A stretch of 42,406 nucleotides of DNA. Source: Clostridia bacterium. Its GTDB lineage: Bacteria; Bacillota; Clostridia; Oscillospirales; Acutalibacteraceae. How positions within the stretch are numbered: position 1 is the first letter of the stretch; each line of letters starts with the position of its first letter. The position numbers and the translations under genes were made by a program. Shown here one piece after another: positions 13,746-21,738 of this stretch. Where the stretch lies: positions 1 to 42,406 of the forward strand of contig JAFQFZ010000053.1 in assembly GCA_017398425.1 (NCBI GenBank). The letters run 5' to 3'. The notes under the pieces were generated by a model. The model saw only the letters and a list, made by a program, of their open reading frames with translations, did not search any database and had not been told where the DNA came from.

Positions 13746-13795
13746 AAGCGGTCAATGAGAGAGTAACGCTCGTTGACCGCTTAAATATTTTTATA
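13746..13795. terminator. Terminator of the large RNA, also facing folC
   Basis: A 10-bp stem AAGCGGTCAA (13746-13755) / TTGACCGCTT (13773-13782), with an inner GAG/CTC, is followed by AAATATTTTT on the plus strand. On the minus strand TTTT follows the stem, so it may end folC too. Confidence 0.85.
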
Positions 13796-13812
13796 GAGAA
13801 TGTGTGGTGGCT

Positions 13813-15084
13813 TTACCGTTCGGTAAGGCTTTCTTTTATTATATGTGCGCGCACGGCCGACGCGGTGTAGAACGAACCGCCGACCACGATCGCGCCGCCC
13901 TCGGCAAGCTCTTGTGCGAGGCGAAACGCGTCCACGGGATGCGCGCTTTCAACGACGTGATCGTGATGCGCTTTGGCAAGGAGCGCAAGCTCCTGCGACG
14001 GCATGGCACGCGGTGTGCCGGCGGGCGTGGTGCAGACAATGCGGCGGCAAAGCGGAGCGAGCAACGCAAGACAGGTATCGACCTCTTTGTCGGCCAACAT
14101 CCCGATCACCAAGGTGATGTCGGATACGGACATCTCCCGCAAGAATGAGGCGAGCGCACGGATGCCGTGCGGGTTGTGTGCACCATCCACGAGGAGAAAC
14201 GGATCGGTACACAGGATCTCCTGGCGACACGGAAGCGTGACTGCACCGAGGGCTTCGATCGCGCGTTCGCGGTCAATGGAGATCCCCTTTTCCTGCAAAC
14301 GGTCGATCACTGTCAGGGCGGTCAGAGCGTTATCGAGTTGATGTGATCCGCACATCGAAAGGGTCAGCGTCGTGTCGTTACAGCGCGCAAGGATGCCGTG
14401 GTGGTCGACGCGGAGAACTTGGACGGCGCTTGCGGACGGTTGAAACACCGGCACACCGTTTGCCGCGGCTCGTTCATACAAACTTCCGAGCGCTTCTTCG
14501 TTCATGGATGCGGCGCAAACCACGTCGCACGGTGCTTTGATGATGCCGCCCTTTTGAAAAGCAATGGCTGCGACGGTGTTTCCGAGAATGGCTGTGTGAT
14601 CCAAGGCTATGGGGGTGAACACGGCACAAAGAGGCGGCGGTAGGATGTTCGTTGTGTCGGTGGCACCTCCCAGACAGCATTCTACAACCGCGAGTTCAAC
14701 GCGGTGTTCGCGAAATGCACAAAAGGCCACCGTTGTCAAAAATTCATATTCCGAAAGGCCGTTCGGCACCGCATCGCGCACCATGGAGGCGCACCGCGCA
14801 AACGCCTCTTCGCTGAGGATCTGTCCGTCAATGCGGATCGCCTCACGCGGCGACGCCAGAAACGGGGAGGTGAACGATCCGGTTTTGTGTTTGCTCGCGC
14901 GGCACATCGCCTCGATCATGCAGGCGGTCGAACCCTTTCCGTTGGTGCCGGCAATGTGCACGGCACGAAACGACGTTTCGGGATGACCGAGAAGCTCGGC
15001 AGCATGTTGCATACGTTCGAGACCCATCTGCATCCCCGCCGATTTGAGTGACTCCATATAGGAGACGGCTTGCGTATAATCCAT
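13813..15084 (-). CDS. folC: Folylpolyglutamate synthase / dihydrofolate synthase
   Basis: This 423-residue Mur-ligase-type enzyme adds glutamate to folates in the cytoplasm. The P-loop is GTNGKGST (about residues 46-53). The central domain has LGGATDTTN and the metal/substrate block, and the C-terminal domain starts LVDGAHNPHG (about 295-304), all typical of FolC. AGGGAGG lies seven bases before the ATG. It has its own promoter and is divergent from the 15212 gene. Mono- or bifunctionality (dihydrofolate synthase) cannot be decided from sequence alone. Confidence 0.95.
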   Translation of the reverse strand: MDYTQAVSYMESLKSAGMQMGLERMQHAAELLGHPETSFRAVHIAGTNGKGSTACMIEAMCRASKHKTGSFTSPFLASPREAIRIDGQILSEEAFARCASMVRDAVPNGLSEYEFLTTVAFCAFREHRVELAVVECCLGGATDTTNILPPPLCAVFTPIALDHTAILGNTVAAIAFQKGGIIKAPCDVVCAASMNEEALGSLYERAAANGVPVFQPSASAVQVLRVDHHGILARCNDTTLTLSMCGSHQLDNALTALTVIDRLQEKGISIDRERAIEALGAVTLPCRQEILCTDPFLLVDGAHNPHGIRALASFLREMSVSDITLVIGMLADKEVDTCLALLAPLCRRIVCTTPAGTPRAMPSQELALLAKAHHDHVVESAHPVDAFRLAQELAEGGAIVVGGSFYTASAVRAHIIKESLTER

Positions 15085-15111
15085 GGTTCAACCTCCCTTC
15101 GCAATAGCACC

Positions 15112-15140
15112 ATCATACCGAAAAAAGCAAAGATGGTCAA
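15112..15140 (-). promoter_or_regulatory. Promoter of folC
   Basis: On the minus strand TTGACC (15135-15140) lies 17 bases from TATGAT (15112-15117), shortly before the folC ribosome site. Confidence 0.8.
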
Positions 15141-15149
15141 GGGATTTTG

Positions 15150-15178
15150 TTGCAAAACACTCGGAAAGCTGTTATACT
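15150..15178 (+). promoter_or_regulatory. Promoter of the 15212-17805 operon
   Basis: TTGCAA (15150-15155) and TATACT (15173-15178) are 17 bases apart and lie back to back with the folC promoter. Confidence 0.8.
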
Positions 15179-15211
15179 ATGTCTATCGATGAAAAAAGAG
15201 GTGTCGTTCGA

Positions 15212-15724
15212 ATGGATTCTTTCAGCGAACAAATCGTGAAACAAGCACTGGATACCAAACGGATCCTGATCATTGTCGGCGTGGTCACGCTGGCGATCGC
15301 GGCGTGTGTTGCGTCGGCGATCTTTGCACCGTGGATGTTGGTGCCGTTGATCGGTCTGGCCGGTTTCGGTGTGTACTGGGTGGTGTCGTCGCAGAGCTGG
15401 GAAGTGGAATATGCGGTGACCAACGGGGATATTGACATTGATCGCATCATTGCCCGTCGCGACCGCAAGACGATCGTGCGTGTGCGCGGTGCGAAGATCT
15501 TGAGCTTGCTTCCGGTCTCCAATGAGATCTTGAGCAAATCGTATGCGCGTGTGGTGATGGCCGCGCGCACATCTGCGTCGGCAACGTGGGCGTTCACCTA
15601 CAAGAGCAAACAAGGATTGACGCTGGTGCTGTTCGAGCCGAGTGATGACGTGCTCAAAGCGCTGCGTGACGGGTTGTCTCGCCTGGTACAGATCGAGACC
15701 GATCGTGCGTTGCGCGATCGTTGA
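15212..15724 (+). CDS. Small two-pass membrane protein (DUF6106-like)
   Basis: This 170-residue protein has a short amphipathic start MDSFSEQIVKQ, two hydrophobic segments (about 20-65) and a cytoplasmic beta-rich domain that resembles a bacterial PH-type fold (about 70-150, from WEVEYAVTNGDIDIDRI onward). Proteins of this look occur in many Clostridia with unknown function. I chose the ATG at 15212, with AGAGGTG eight bases upstream; in-frame upstream ATGs overlap the promoter. It is followed 32 bases on by nnr. The family name is from memory and moderately sure. Confidence 0.75.
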   Translation: MDSFSEQIVKQALDTKRILIIVGVVTLAIAACVASAIFAPWMLVPLIGLAGFGVYWVVSSQSWEVEYAVTNGDIDIDRIIARRDRKTIVRVRGAKILSLLPVSNEILSKSYARVVMAARTSASATWAFTYKSKQGLTLVLFEPSDDVLKALRDGLSRLVQIETDRALRDR

Positions 15725-15756
15725 AGCGTAACCGGATTTTCAAAAGGAGGCGCGCT

Positions 15757-17307
15757 ATGAGTCGCGTAATTTCGGTCGGAGATATGCGTCGCTTGGAACA
15801 AGCGGCGGTAAACGGCGGCGATTCCTATGCCGCCTTGATGAAGCGTGCCGGCGAGGCAACGTTTGAAGCGTTTTCGGAGCGTTTCGGAGCGTCGGCGGTG
15901 CATGTGGCGGTGCTGTGCGGAAGCGGCAACAACGGCGGTGACGGCTTTGTTACGGCATCTCTTTTGGCTACGCGTCGCGCGGTGCGTGTGTCGGTGTTGC
16001 TGATGGACGGCGAGCCGACGGCTCAGCCTGCAGCTTCTGTGTTTTCGGAACTGCCGCAGGAAGTGCGCAAGTTGTATCTGCCGACCGAGGAGATCGCTTC
16101 CTTTTTGGATGAGGAGCTGTCCAACGTATCCCATGTGGTGGATGCGGTGTACGGCATCGGATTTCACGGCACGTTGTCGGCGGCACATCGGGAGACGTTT
16201 TCCTGGTTCTCCAAGCGACGCTGTCCCGTGTTGGCGGTGGATGTCCCCAGCGGAATGAACGCCGACAGCGGTATGTGTGATCCTTACATGTTGCGCCCCG
16301 ACGTGACCGTCACCTTTACTGCGAATAAGCCGTGTGCGGTGCTGGAAAGTGCTCGTACGCTGTTGGGTGAAACGATCGTGGCGTCGGTCGGTATTGACGA
16401 ATTGCTTTGTGCGTCGTACGAGACGGAATTGATCCCGATCGATGAAGAATTGGTGCGCGCGACAATGCCGCGTCGTGTTGACGACAGTCACAAGGGTACC
16501 TACGGCAGTTTGCTTTCGGTTTGCGGAAGTTACGGTATGGCGGGAGCGGCGTTGCTTGCGGGTAAGGCGGCTCTTCGTTCGGGTGTCGGTCTGCTTCATA
16601 TGGCGTTGCCGTCGGCTATTTATTCTCTTGCCGCGGGGGCGCTGTGGGAAGCGGTGTACCATCCGCTTCCCAACGGAAAGCTCGGCTCGTTGGATGAGCG
16701 CTCTCTCGAATCGCTCGGTATGCTCGCGGCAGGGAAGACGGCGGTGTTGGTCGGATGCGGCTTGTCCACACACGAGGATACCCGCGCGATGTTGCACGCA
16801 TGGCTCCCGACGTTGTCGGTGCCGGCGGTTTTGGATGCCGATGGTCTAAATTTGATGAAGGGGCATATACTGCTGTTGAAAGCAAGTGAAGCTCCCCTGA
16901 TCCTGACACCGCATCCTGCCGAAGCGGCCAGACTGCTGGATCAAACGACCGCTGACGTGGAGCGCGATCGCATGGCGGCGGTGAAATCGCTGTCTGAGCA
17001 GACGGGTGCCGTTGTGGTGCTGAAGGGGCATCGCACGTTGGTTGCGTCGCCGGGAGGGGCCGTTTACGTGAACGAAACGGGATGCTCGGGATTGGCGACC
17101 GGCGGCAGCGGCGACGTGCTCAGCGGTATGATCGCATCGTTCGCCGCACAAGGTGTCGAACCGTTGCATGCGGCGCTGTGCGGTGTGTATCTGCACGGAG
17201 CGGCCGCGGAGATGACCGCCGCGCGCTTGAGTGAAACGGGAATGATGCCGACGGATCTTTTGGAGGATCTGGCTTGCTTGCTTTCGCAGTTTGAAATGCG
17301 GGAGTGA
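15757..17307 (+). CDS. nnr: Bifunctional NAD(P)H-hydrate repair enzyme (epimerase and dehydratase)
   Basis: This 516-residue fusion repairs damaged NADH and NADPH hydrates. The N-terminal half (about 1-210) is the epimerase (YjeF_N), with GSGNNGGDGF (about 55-64) and DVPSGMNAD. The C-terminal half (about 230-510) is the ADP/ATP-dependent dehydratase of ribokinase-like fold, with HKGTYGSLL, LTPHPAEAARLL and the ATP-binding GCSGLATGGSGDVLSG. Both active-site blocks look intact. AAAAGGAGG lies eight bases before the ATG at 15757. It is in an operon with the preceding membrane protein and the following lipoprotein. Confidence 0.96.
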   Translation: MSRVISVGDMRRLEQAAVNGGDSYAALMKRAGEATFEAFSERFGASAVHVAVLCGSGNNGGDGFVTASLLATRRAVRVSVLLMDGEPTAQPAASVFSELPQEVRKLYLPTEEIASFLDEELSNVSHVVDAVYGIGFHGTLSAAHRETFSWFSKRRCPVLAVDVPSGMNADSGMCDPYMLRPDVTVTFTANKPCAVLESARTLLGETIVASVGIDELLCASYETELIPIDEELVRATMPRRVDDSHKGTYGSLLSVCGSYGMAGAALLAGKAALRSGVGLLHMALPSAIYSLAAGALWEAVYHPLPNGKLGSLDERSLESLGMLAAGKTAVLVGCGLSTHEDTRAMLHAWLPTLSVPAVLDADGLNLMKGHILLLKASEAPLILTPHPAEAARLLDQTTADVERDRMAAVKSLSEQTGAVVVLKGHRTLVASPGGAVYVNETGCSGLATGGSGDVLSGMIASFAAQGVEPLHAALCGVYLHGAAAEMTAARLSETGMMPTDLLEDLACLLSQFEMRE

Positions 17308-17313
17308 GTACAG

Positions 17314-17805
17314 TTGATTCGTGTGATGAGCGTGCTGGTGTCGTTGGTGCTTTTGATGAGCGGGTGTGCAGCGTCGGTGAAAGAGCCGGTAGTCAGCGGA
17401 TTTCGGTGTCGCGCCGATATGACATACGGAGATTCGGTTTATGTCGGGACGCTGGACCGCACGACGGAGCAGGAGGCGACGCTGACCTTATCTGAGCCGC
17501 CCGGTCTGAATGGGGTGGTCATGCGGTTGTGCAACGGACAGGTGACGGTCGGCTATGCCGGTATGCAGATGACGGTAAGTGAGAACGAAATGCCCGTCGG
17601 TGCGCTCATCGGTGTGCTGTGTGATGTACTGGATGCTTGTGTGAACGGAACGGTGGAGGGCAACGCGGTCGAGGGAACGTGTGCTTGTGGTCCGTATTGC
17701 TTGACTCTCGATCACGCGTCGGGACTTCCCGTGTCGCTCGTCGTGCCGTCGCTCGCTCTGCAGGTGGATTTTTCGTGTTGGGAACTCCCGCAGGGCGCGG
17801 CGTGA
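17314..17805 (+). CDS. Predicted lipoprotein of unknown function
   Basis: This 163-residue protein begins with a short hydrophobic signal and the lipobox LMSGC (Cys about residue 18). The mature part has several cysteines (about six) and beta-type sequence that may bind in pairs. The start is taken as the TTG at 17314, with GGAG nine bases upstream overlapping the end of nnr; a GTG and an ATG lie 9 and 12 bases further on. No family recognised. It ends the operon; a hairpin without a T-run follows at 17831. Confidence 0.65.
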   Translation: MIRVMSVLVSLVLLMSGCAASVKEPVVSGFRCRADMTYGDSVYVGTLDRTTEQEATLTLSEPPGLNGVVMRLCNGQVTVGYAGMQMTVSENEMPVGALIGVLCDVLDACVNGTVEGNAVEGTCACGPYCLTLDHASGLPVSLVVPSLALQVDFSCWELPQGAA

Positions 17806-17830
17806 TCCCTCGATATCTTTTACACGGAGT

Positions 17831-17861
17831 CCTTATATTGGGATGAAATCTCCATATAAGG
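17831..17861. terminator. Hairpin after the lipoprotein gene
   Basis: CCTTATAT (17831-17838) pairs with ATATAAGG (17854-17861), plus GG/CC inside. There is no T-run, so it is a weak terminator candidate or RNA end-protector. Confidence 0.4.
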
Positions 17862-17882
17862 GCTTCGGTTTGCTTCTGAAAT

Positions 17883-17924
17883 TAGTACGCGTACTATTAC
17901 TATACAAGATACAGTAAAACTGTA
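17883..17924. promoter_or_regulatory. Two palindromes upstream of the SigH-like gene
   Basis: TAGTACGCGTACTA (17883-17896) is a perfect 14-base palindrome. TACAGT-AAA-ACTGTA (17910-17924) is a second one, centred 27-28 bases further on. They lie 85-125 bases before the promoter at 18009 in otherwise AT-rich, gene-free DNA and look like operator sites of an unknown regulator. Confidence 0.45.
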
Positions 17925-18008
17925 CGCAATAATTAGTGAATATTACGAAAACCTTTCACAAATTCTTTTAATTTTTTTATAAGTCTTATAATTATTTTAA
18001 AAAAACGA

Positions 18009-18037
18009 TTGACATATGTCGTAGATTCTCGTATAAT
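18009..18037 (+). promoter_or_regulatory. Promoter of the SigH-like gene
   Basis: Perfect TTGACA (18009-18014), 17-base spacer, perfect TATAAT (18032-18037). The DNA just upstream is very AT-rich, as in an UP element. Confidence 0.92.
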
Positions 18038-18088
18038 GAACTTTACAGTAAGGGATATTCTGCGATCGTGTCTTCAAGAGGTGTTTTC

Positions 18089-18658
18089 GTGGCGGAACAA
18101 AACTCGTCATTATCGGACGAGCAATTGGTGATGGCGTTTCAGCGCGACGGTGATCGACTGTTTGCGCAACTGATCGAGCGGACGTTGCCGATGGTACGGT
18201 TTGAAGTGTCCCGCATTCGATGCAACCGTGCGGATGCGGATGACTTGGTACAGGAAGCGTTGCTCGGACTATTGTCCGCCGCCAAGACGTATCGTCCTTC
18301 CGGCGGTGCTTCGTTCGTGTCGTATGCGCGCGTGTGCGTGCGTCGCCGCCTCCTCAATGCGGTGAATGCGCTGTCCTCGCCCGAGCTTCCTCACGAGGAT
18401 GAGCATTTGTTCCGCGAACTCGAAAAATCCGCCGACCCGAAGCAAAACGATCCGGGTGAGTGGTTTCTCGACCGTGAGGAAGAGCGCTTGTTTTTGGAAC
18501 GCCTCCGCAAACAGCTTTCCGAGCTGGAATATGCGGTGCTGACCTTGCATCTTTCCTCATATTCTTATCAAGAGACCGCCCGGATCCTGGATGTGTCCTC
18601 CAAAGCGGTGGACAATGCGCTGCGGCGCGTACGCAAAAAACTTGCGGATTGGCTTTGA
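18089..18658 (+). CDS. SigH-like sigma-70 family factor
   Basis: This 189-residue sigma factor has region 2 with ADADDLVQEALLGLL (about 50-64) and FVSYARVCVRRRLLNAV, and region 4 with YSYQETARILDVSSKAVDNA followed by LRRVRKKL. The SKAVDNALRRVRKKL ending closely resembles Spo0H/SigH, which serves transition-state and sporulation genes in Bacillota. It also differs from the ECF factor at 4593. The GTG at 18089 is chosen for AGAGGTG six bases upstream; a GTG at 18068 is in frame and less well placed. Whether it controls sporulation here is not shown by the window. Confidence 0.75.
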   Translation: MAEQNSSLSDEQLVMAFQRDGDRLFAQLIERTLPMVRFEVSRIRCNRADADDLVQEALLGLLSAAKTYRPSGGASFVSYARVCVRRRLLNAVNALSSPELPHEDEHLFRELEKSADPKQNDPGEWFLDREEERLFLERLRKQLSELEYAVLTLHLSSYSYQETARILDVSSKAVDNALRRVRKKLADWL

Positions 18659-18666
18659 ACCATGTG

Positions 18667-18689
18667 GTGGTAACGCTTCGGCGTTTCAC
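18667..18689 (+). terminator. Weak terminator candidate after the SigH-like gene
   Basis: A stem AACGC-TTCG-GCGTT, extended by GTG/CAC with small mismatches, is followed by ACATATATTTT. The T-run is broken, so termination may be partial and the zinc-ribbon gene may share the transcript. Confidence 0.45.
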
Positions 18690-18780
18690 ATATATTTTCA
18701 TGCCCCGGCCGTTTCACTCACCCGTAAACCCTTCCCGAAATTTGGCGAGAGGCAAATCTTTTAAAGTGAGGTACAACAAT

Positions 18781-19056
18781 ATGTACGAAGACAAGACTTT
18801 GGTGTGCAAAGAGTGTGGAGCGGAATTCGTTTTCACGGCCGGTGAACAAGAGTTCTATGCGGAAAAAGGTTTCGTCAATGAGCCCCAGCGTTGCAAGGCT
18901 TGCCGCGATGCGCGCAAGAACGCGACCAGAGGTGAGCGCAAGATGTACACCACTGTGTGTGCGGAGTGCGGCGGCGAAGCGGTCGTTCCGTTTGAGCCCC
19001 GTGAGGGTCGTGCGGTGTTCTGCAGCGCCTGCCACGCCAAAAGAACCGAGGGCTGA
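18781..19056 (+). CDS. Small zinc-ribbon protein (trcl-type)
   Basis: This 91-residue protein has four CxxC-type knuckles: CKEC (about 9-12), CKAC (about 38-41), CAEC (about 57-60) and CSAC (about 79-82). The start MYEDKTLVCKECGAEF is typical of the small zinc-ribbon family found in many Clostridia. It should bind two zinc ions; nucleic-acid or protein binding is likely but untested. The ATG at 18781 has GTGAGGT about seven bases upstream. It ends at a strong terminator. Confidence 0.85.
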   Translation: MYEDKTLVCKECGAEFVFTAGEQEFYAEKGFVNEPQRCKACRDARKNATRGERKMYTTVCAECGGEAVVPFEPREGRAVFCSACHAKRTEG

Positions 19057-19073
19057 TTTTTAAAATCATCTTC

Positions 19074-19105
19074 AAAAAGGTCTCGCTTGAAAGCGAGACC
19101 TTTTT
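19074..19105. terminator. Terminator after the zinc-ribbon gene, overlapping the recX promoter
   Basis: A 15-bp perfect stem (19074-19088 with 19091-19105) has a two-base loop and T-run. The -35 of the next promoter (TTGAAA, 19087-19092) is formed by its tip. Confidence 0.9.
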
Positions 19106-19115
19106 GCGTTATAAT
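19087..19115 (+). promoter_or_regulatory. Promoter of the recX-rimO-pgsA-cysE-cysS operon
   Basis: TTGAAA (19087-19092), 17-base spacer, perfect TATAAT (19110-19115). The -35 lies on the apex of the preceding terminator hairpin. Confidence 0.8.
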
Positions 19116-19148
19116 GGATGCAACAAAAGACGGCAAGGAGGGGAGCAA

Positions 19149-19772
19149 ATGAAAATTCTGTCGGCTCTGCGCGGCAAACAACACACCTATACGATCGCAA
19201 CGGACGACGGGCGGGAGACTCCTGTCGACAAAACCGTTTGGAAGCACAGCGGACTTTCGGTCGGCACCGAGATAACCGACGAGAAATGGCAGGCGTTGTT
19301 GGAGTTGTCGGCAACGCATCGCGCCCGCGAAAAAGCGCTCTACTATCTGTCCTTGAGAGATTACGGGCAAAACGAGCTGACCAAGAAGCTGTGTACCGCC
19401 GGCGTGGAGCGGGAGCTGGCACGACAAACAACGGCGCGCCTTGCCGAAAGCGGTCTGATCGACGATACACGCTATGCGGCGATGCTCGCAAGAGATATGT
19501 CGGTGCGAAAATTGTATCCGAAACGCCGTGTGGCGATGGCGCTCGCCGAAAAAGGGTTCGGTTCCGACATAGTGGCGACAATTATTTCCGAACTTCCCGA
19601 AGAAGAAGAGCAACAAGCACTTGAATTGTTGCGAAAAAAAAGGTATAATACATCGGGTGAACCCAAATTGCGTGAAAAAGCGCTCGGAATGCTGGCGCGC
19701 TATGGGTTTTCTTATGCGGTTGCGCGACGTGCCGTGGCACTTCGTGAAGCCGAATGGAATGACGAGGAATAA
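19149..19772 (+). CDS. recX: RecX-family regulatory protein
   Basis: This 207-residue, all-helical protein matches RecX, which binds RecA filaments and limits recombinase activity. Typical blocks are ALYYLSLRDYGQNELTKKL (about 63-81), LIDDTRYAAMLARDMSV and the repeat ending LARYGFSYAVARRAV. The first 50 residues, before the three-helix repeats, form an extra beta-rich head, common in Bacillota RecX. AAGGAGGGG lies before the ATG at 19149; an in-frame ATG at 19104 would lie inside the terminator. It heads the operon with rimO 35 bases downstream. Confidence 0.9.
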   Translation: MKILSALRGKQHTYTIATDDGRETPVDKTVWKHSGLSVGTEITDEKWQALLELSATHRAREKALYYLSLRDYGQNELTKKLCTAGVERELARQTTARLAESGLIDDTRYAAMLARDMSVRKLYPKRRVAMALAEKGFGSDIVATIISELPEEEEQQALELLRKKRYNTSGEPKLREKALGMLARYGFSYAVARRAVALREAEWNDEE

Positions 19773-19807
19773 CCGCCTTTGTGCGGAACGTTGAGGAGAA
19801 CTTCGAT

Positions 19808-21136
19808 ATGGCAATCACCGTTGGCATGGTATCGCTCGGATGCCCGAAAAATCAAATGGATGCCGAGCTGATGCTCGCAACTTTGGAGCATGACGGCTTG
19901 GAATTGGTGGCGGATGCGGCGCTCGCTGATGTGGTCATCGTCAACACCTGCGGCTTCATCGGCGATGCCAAGCAGGAAGCGATCGATACCATTCTGGAAC
20001 TGGCACAACTTAAAAAAGAAGGTCAGATCAAAAAGCTGGTCGTGACCGGTTGTCTGGCACAGCGGTATCAGGATGAACTGGCGACCGAACTTCCCGAATG
20101 CGATGCGGTGCTCGGACTCGGTGCCAATGCGGATATCGCCGCGGTGGTTCGTCGTGTGATGGAGGGTGAGACGGTGCGTTCGTATCCGTCTCGCCGTGCG
20201 TGGAAGCTCGACGGTGACCGCGTTCAAACGACTCCGCATTTCTTTGCCTATATGCGCGTCGGTGACGGGTGCAACAATTGTTGCACCTATTGTGCCATTC
20301 CGTTGATCCGCGGCGGACTGCGCAGTCGGGAGATGACCTCTCTTGTGGAGGAGGCGACCGCTCTCGCGCAAAACGGCGTGAAGGAACTGGTGCTGGTCGC
20401 ACAGGATACCACACTGTACGGTCAGGATCTCTACGGCGAGAGCCGTCTTGTCGAGTTGCTCGAGGCACTCTGCGACGTACAGGGGATCGAGTGGATCCGT
20501 TTGTTGTATTGTTATCCCGAACACGTGACGGATGCGTTGCTTGAGGTGATGGCTCGCCAACCGAAGATCGTGAAATATATGGACCTCCCGCTGCAGCACG
20601 CGAGCGGTCATGTGCTGGAATCGATGCATCGCCCCGGCGATCGCGAAACGCTCACGGCTCTTATACGCCGCATTCGCGAAGCTGTCCCCGGTATCACGCT
20701 TCGTACCACCGTGATGACCGGCTTCCCCGGCGAGACCGAGGAGGATTTTGAAGAGCTGTGCGAGTTTTTGAACGATGTGCGTTTTGAGCGTCTCGGTTGC
20801 TTCTCGTATTCGGCGGAAGAAGGTACCAAAGCGGCGCAAATGCCCGATCAAATCCCGCAGGAGATCAAAGATCAACGTCGTGAGATCGTCATGCAACAGC
20901 AAGAACGCATCTCGCAAGAATGGCTCGAAGCGCAGATCGGTAAAACCGTCGACGTGCTGGTGGAGAGCTTCGATCGTTATGCGGAATGTTGGTTCGGACG
21001 CACCGCGTCCGATGCACCGGATATCGACGGCAAGGTCTTTTTCACCGCCGAAAAGGATGTGGCACCGGGCGATATTGTGTCGGTCGAGATCATAGACTAT
21101 ATGGACTGGGATCTGGTGGGAGTGTGCGAAGAATGA
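19808..21136 (+). CDS. rimO: Ribosomal protein uS12 methylthiotransferase RimO
   Basis: This 442-residue radical-SAM enzyme adds a methylthio group to an aspartate of ribosomal protein S12. Domains in order: UPF0004 N-terminus with MVSLGCPKNQMDAE (about 7-20) and further Cys in NTCGF and GCLAQ that bind the second FeS cluster; the radical-SAM core with DGCNNCCTYCAIP (CxxxCxxC, with an extra Cys); and the C-terminal TRAM domain (about 375-440). The ATG at 19808 has GAGGAG upstream. Its stop overlaps the pgsA start (ATGA). Confidence 0.96.
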   Translation: MAITVGMVSLGCPKNQMDAELMLATLEHDGLELVADAALADVVIVNTCGFIGDAKQEAIDTILELAQLKKEGQIKKLVVTGCLAQRYQDELATELPECDAVLGLGANADIAAVVRRVMEGETVRSYPSRRAWKLDGDRVQTTPHFFAYMRVGDGCNNCCTYCAIPLIRGGLRSREMTSLVEEATALAQNGVKELVLVAQDTTLYGQDLYGESRLVELLEALCDVQGIEWIRLLYCYPEHVTDALLEVMARQPKIVKYMDLPLQHASGHVLESMHRPGDRETLTALIRRIREAVPGITLRTTVMTGFPGETEEDFEELCEFLNDVRFERLGCFSYSAEEGTKAAQMPDQIPQEIKDQRREIVMQQQERISQEWLEAQIGKTVDVLVESFDRYAECWFGRTASDAPDIDGKVFFTAEKDVAPGDIVSVEIIDYMDWDLVGVCEE

Positions 21137-21717
21137 ATTTGCCCAATCGTTTGACTTTGTTACGCATTGTACTGGTGCCGTTGTATATGGTGCTGGTGTG
21201 CGTTGAGTTTCCGTTTCATCACACGGCGGCGCTGGCGGTTTTCGTCATCGCATCGCTTACCGATTTGCTCGACGGCAAGATCGCGCGTTCGCGCGGACTG
21301 GTGACCAACCTCGGAAAATTTCTCGATCCCATCGCGGATAAGTTGCTCACCACCGCTTCGTTTTTGTTGTTCCTTGTGTGGGATTGCATCGACGTTTGGG
21401 CGGTCATGCTGATTTTGGCTCGTGAATTCATGGTCACATCGGTGCGCTTGATGGCGGCGGGAGACGGTACGGTCGTGGCTGCGAGCTTTGCAGGCAAGCT
21501 GAAGACCGTGATGCAGTATATCGCGATCATCGCCATGACGCTGGCGATGCAATGGCGCGAGCTGTGCGTGTCTTTTTGGGCGTGGATGCCCGCGGCGGCT
21601 TATGACGTGCCGCTGGTGATTTGTCGCGTACTGATCTGGATCGCGGTGGTATTTACCGTGTGGTCGGGATTTCAGTATTTTTGGCAATTTCGCCGTTATT
21701 TCAGCGAGGATCGCTGA
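21133..21717 (+). CDS. pgsA: CDP-diacylglycerol--glycerol-3-phosphate 3-phosphatidyltransferase
   Basis: This 194-residue membrane enzyme makes phosphatidylglycerol phosphate, the first step to phosphatidylglycerol and cardiolipin. It has about five membrane segments and the CDP-alcohol phosphotransferase motif DLLDGKIAR...GKFLDPIADK (D-xx-DG-xx-AR-x8-G-xxx-D-xxx-D), which binds the metal and CDP. The start overlaps the rimO stop by four bases, giving translational coupling; rimO-pgsA order is common in Clostridia. Length is normal. Confidence 0.95.
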   Translation: MNLPNRLTLLRIVLVPLYMVLVCVEFPFHHTAALAVFVIASLTDLLDGKIARSRGLVTNLGKFLDPIADKLLTTASFLLFLVWDCIDVWAVMLILAREFMVTSVRLMAAGDGTVVAASFAGKLKTVMQYIAIIAMTLAMQWRELCVSFWAWMPAAAYDVPLVICRVLIWIAVVFTVWSGFQYFWQFRRYFSEDR

Positions 21718-21738
21718 AACGAGCAAAGGAGTTCGTCT

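Larger units (their letters stand above)
12977..13795 (+). ncRNA. Large RNA unit of about 815 nt, unknown class
   Basis: The interval has a consensus promoter and a strong terminator, but no open frame of 60 codons on either strand and a clearly lower GC than the genes around it. It is rich in hairpins: GATCCG-AAAAA-CGGATC (13002-13018), CTTTCGA-TTCTC-TCGAAAG (13037-13055), a 7-bp stem 13089-13125, and stems at 13204-13216, 13256-13271, 13366-13386, 13503-13534 and 13669-13689. Several loops show AGGAT, AAGGAT, AAAAGGGAT, AAGAGGATCG or GGAGAAC. Six copies of a Shine-Dalgarno/TCC/start/stop module are spread through it. No group I or II intron core, tmRNA, RNase P or SRP signature is visible. 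I cannot match it to OLE, GOLLD or ROOL from memory. Confidence 0.8.

Noticed and set aside
12977..13795. Group I or group II intron, or CRISPR array, in the large RNA unit.
   Set aside because: No domain V or P7-type core, no reverse transcriptase or endonuclease, and the repeats are degenerate and unevenly spaced with no equal-length spacers.
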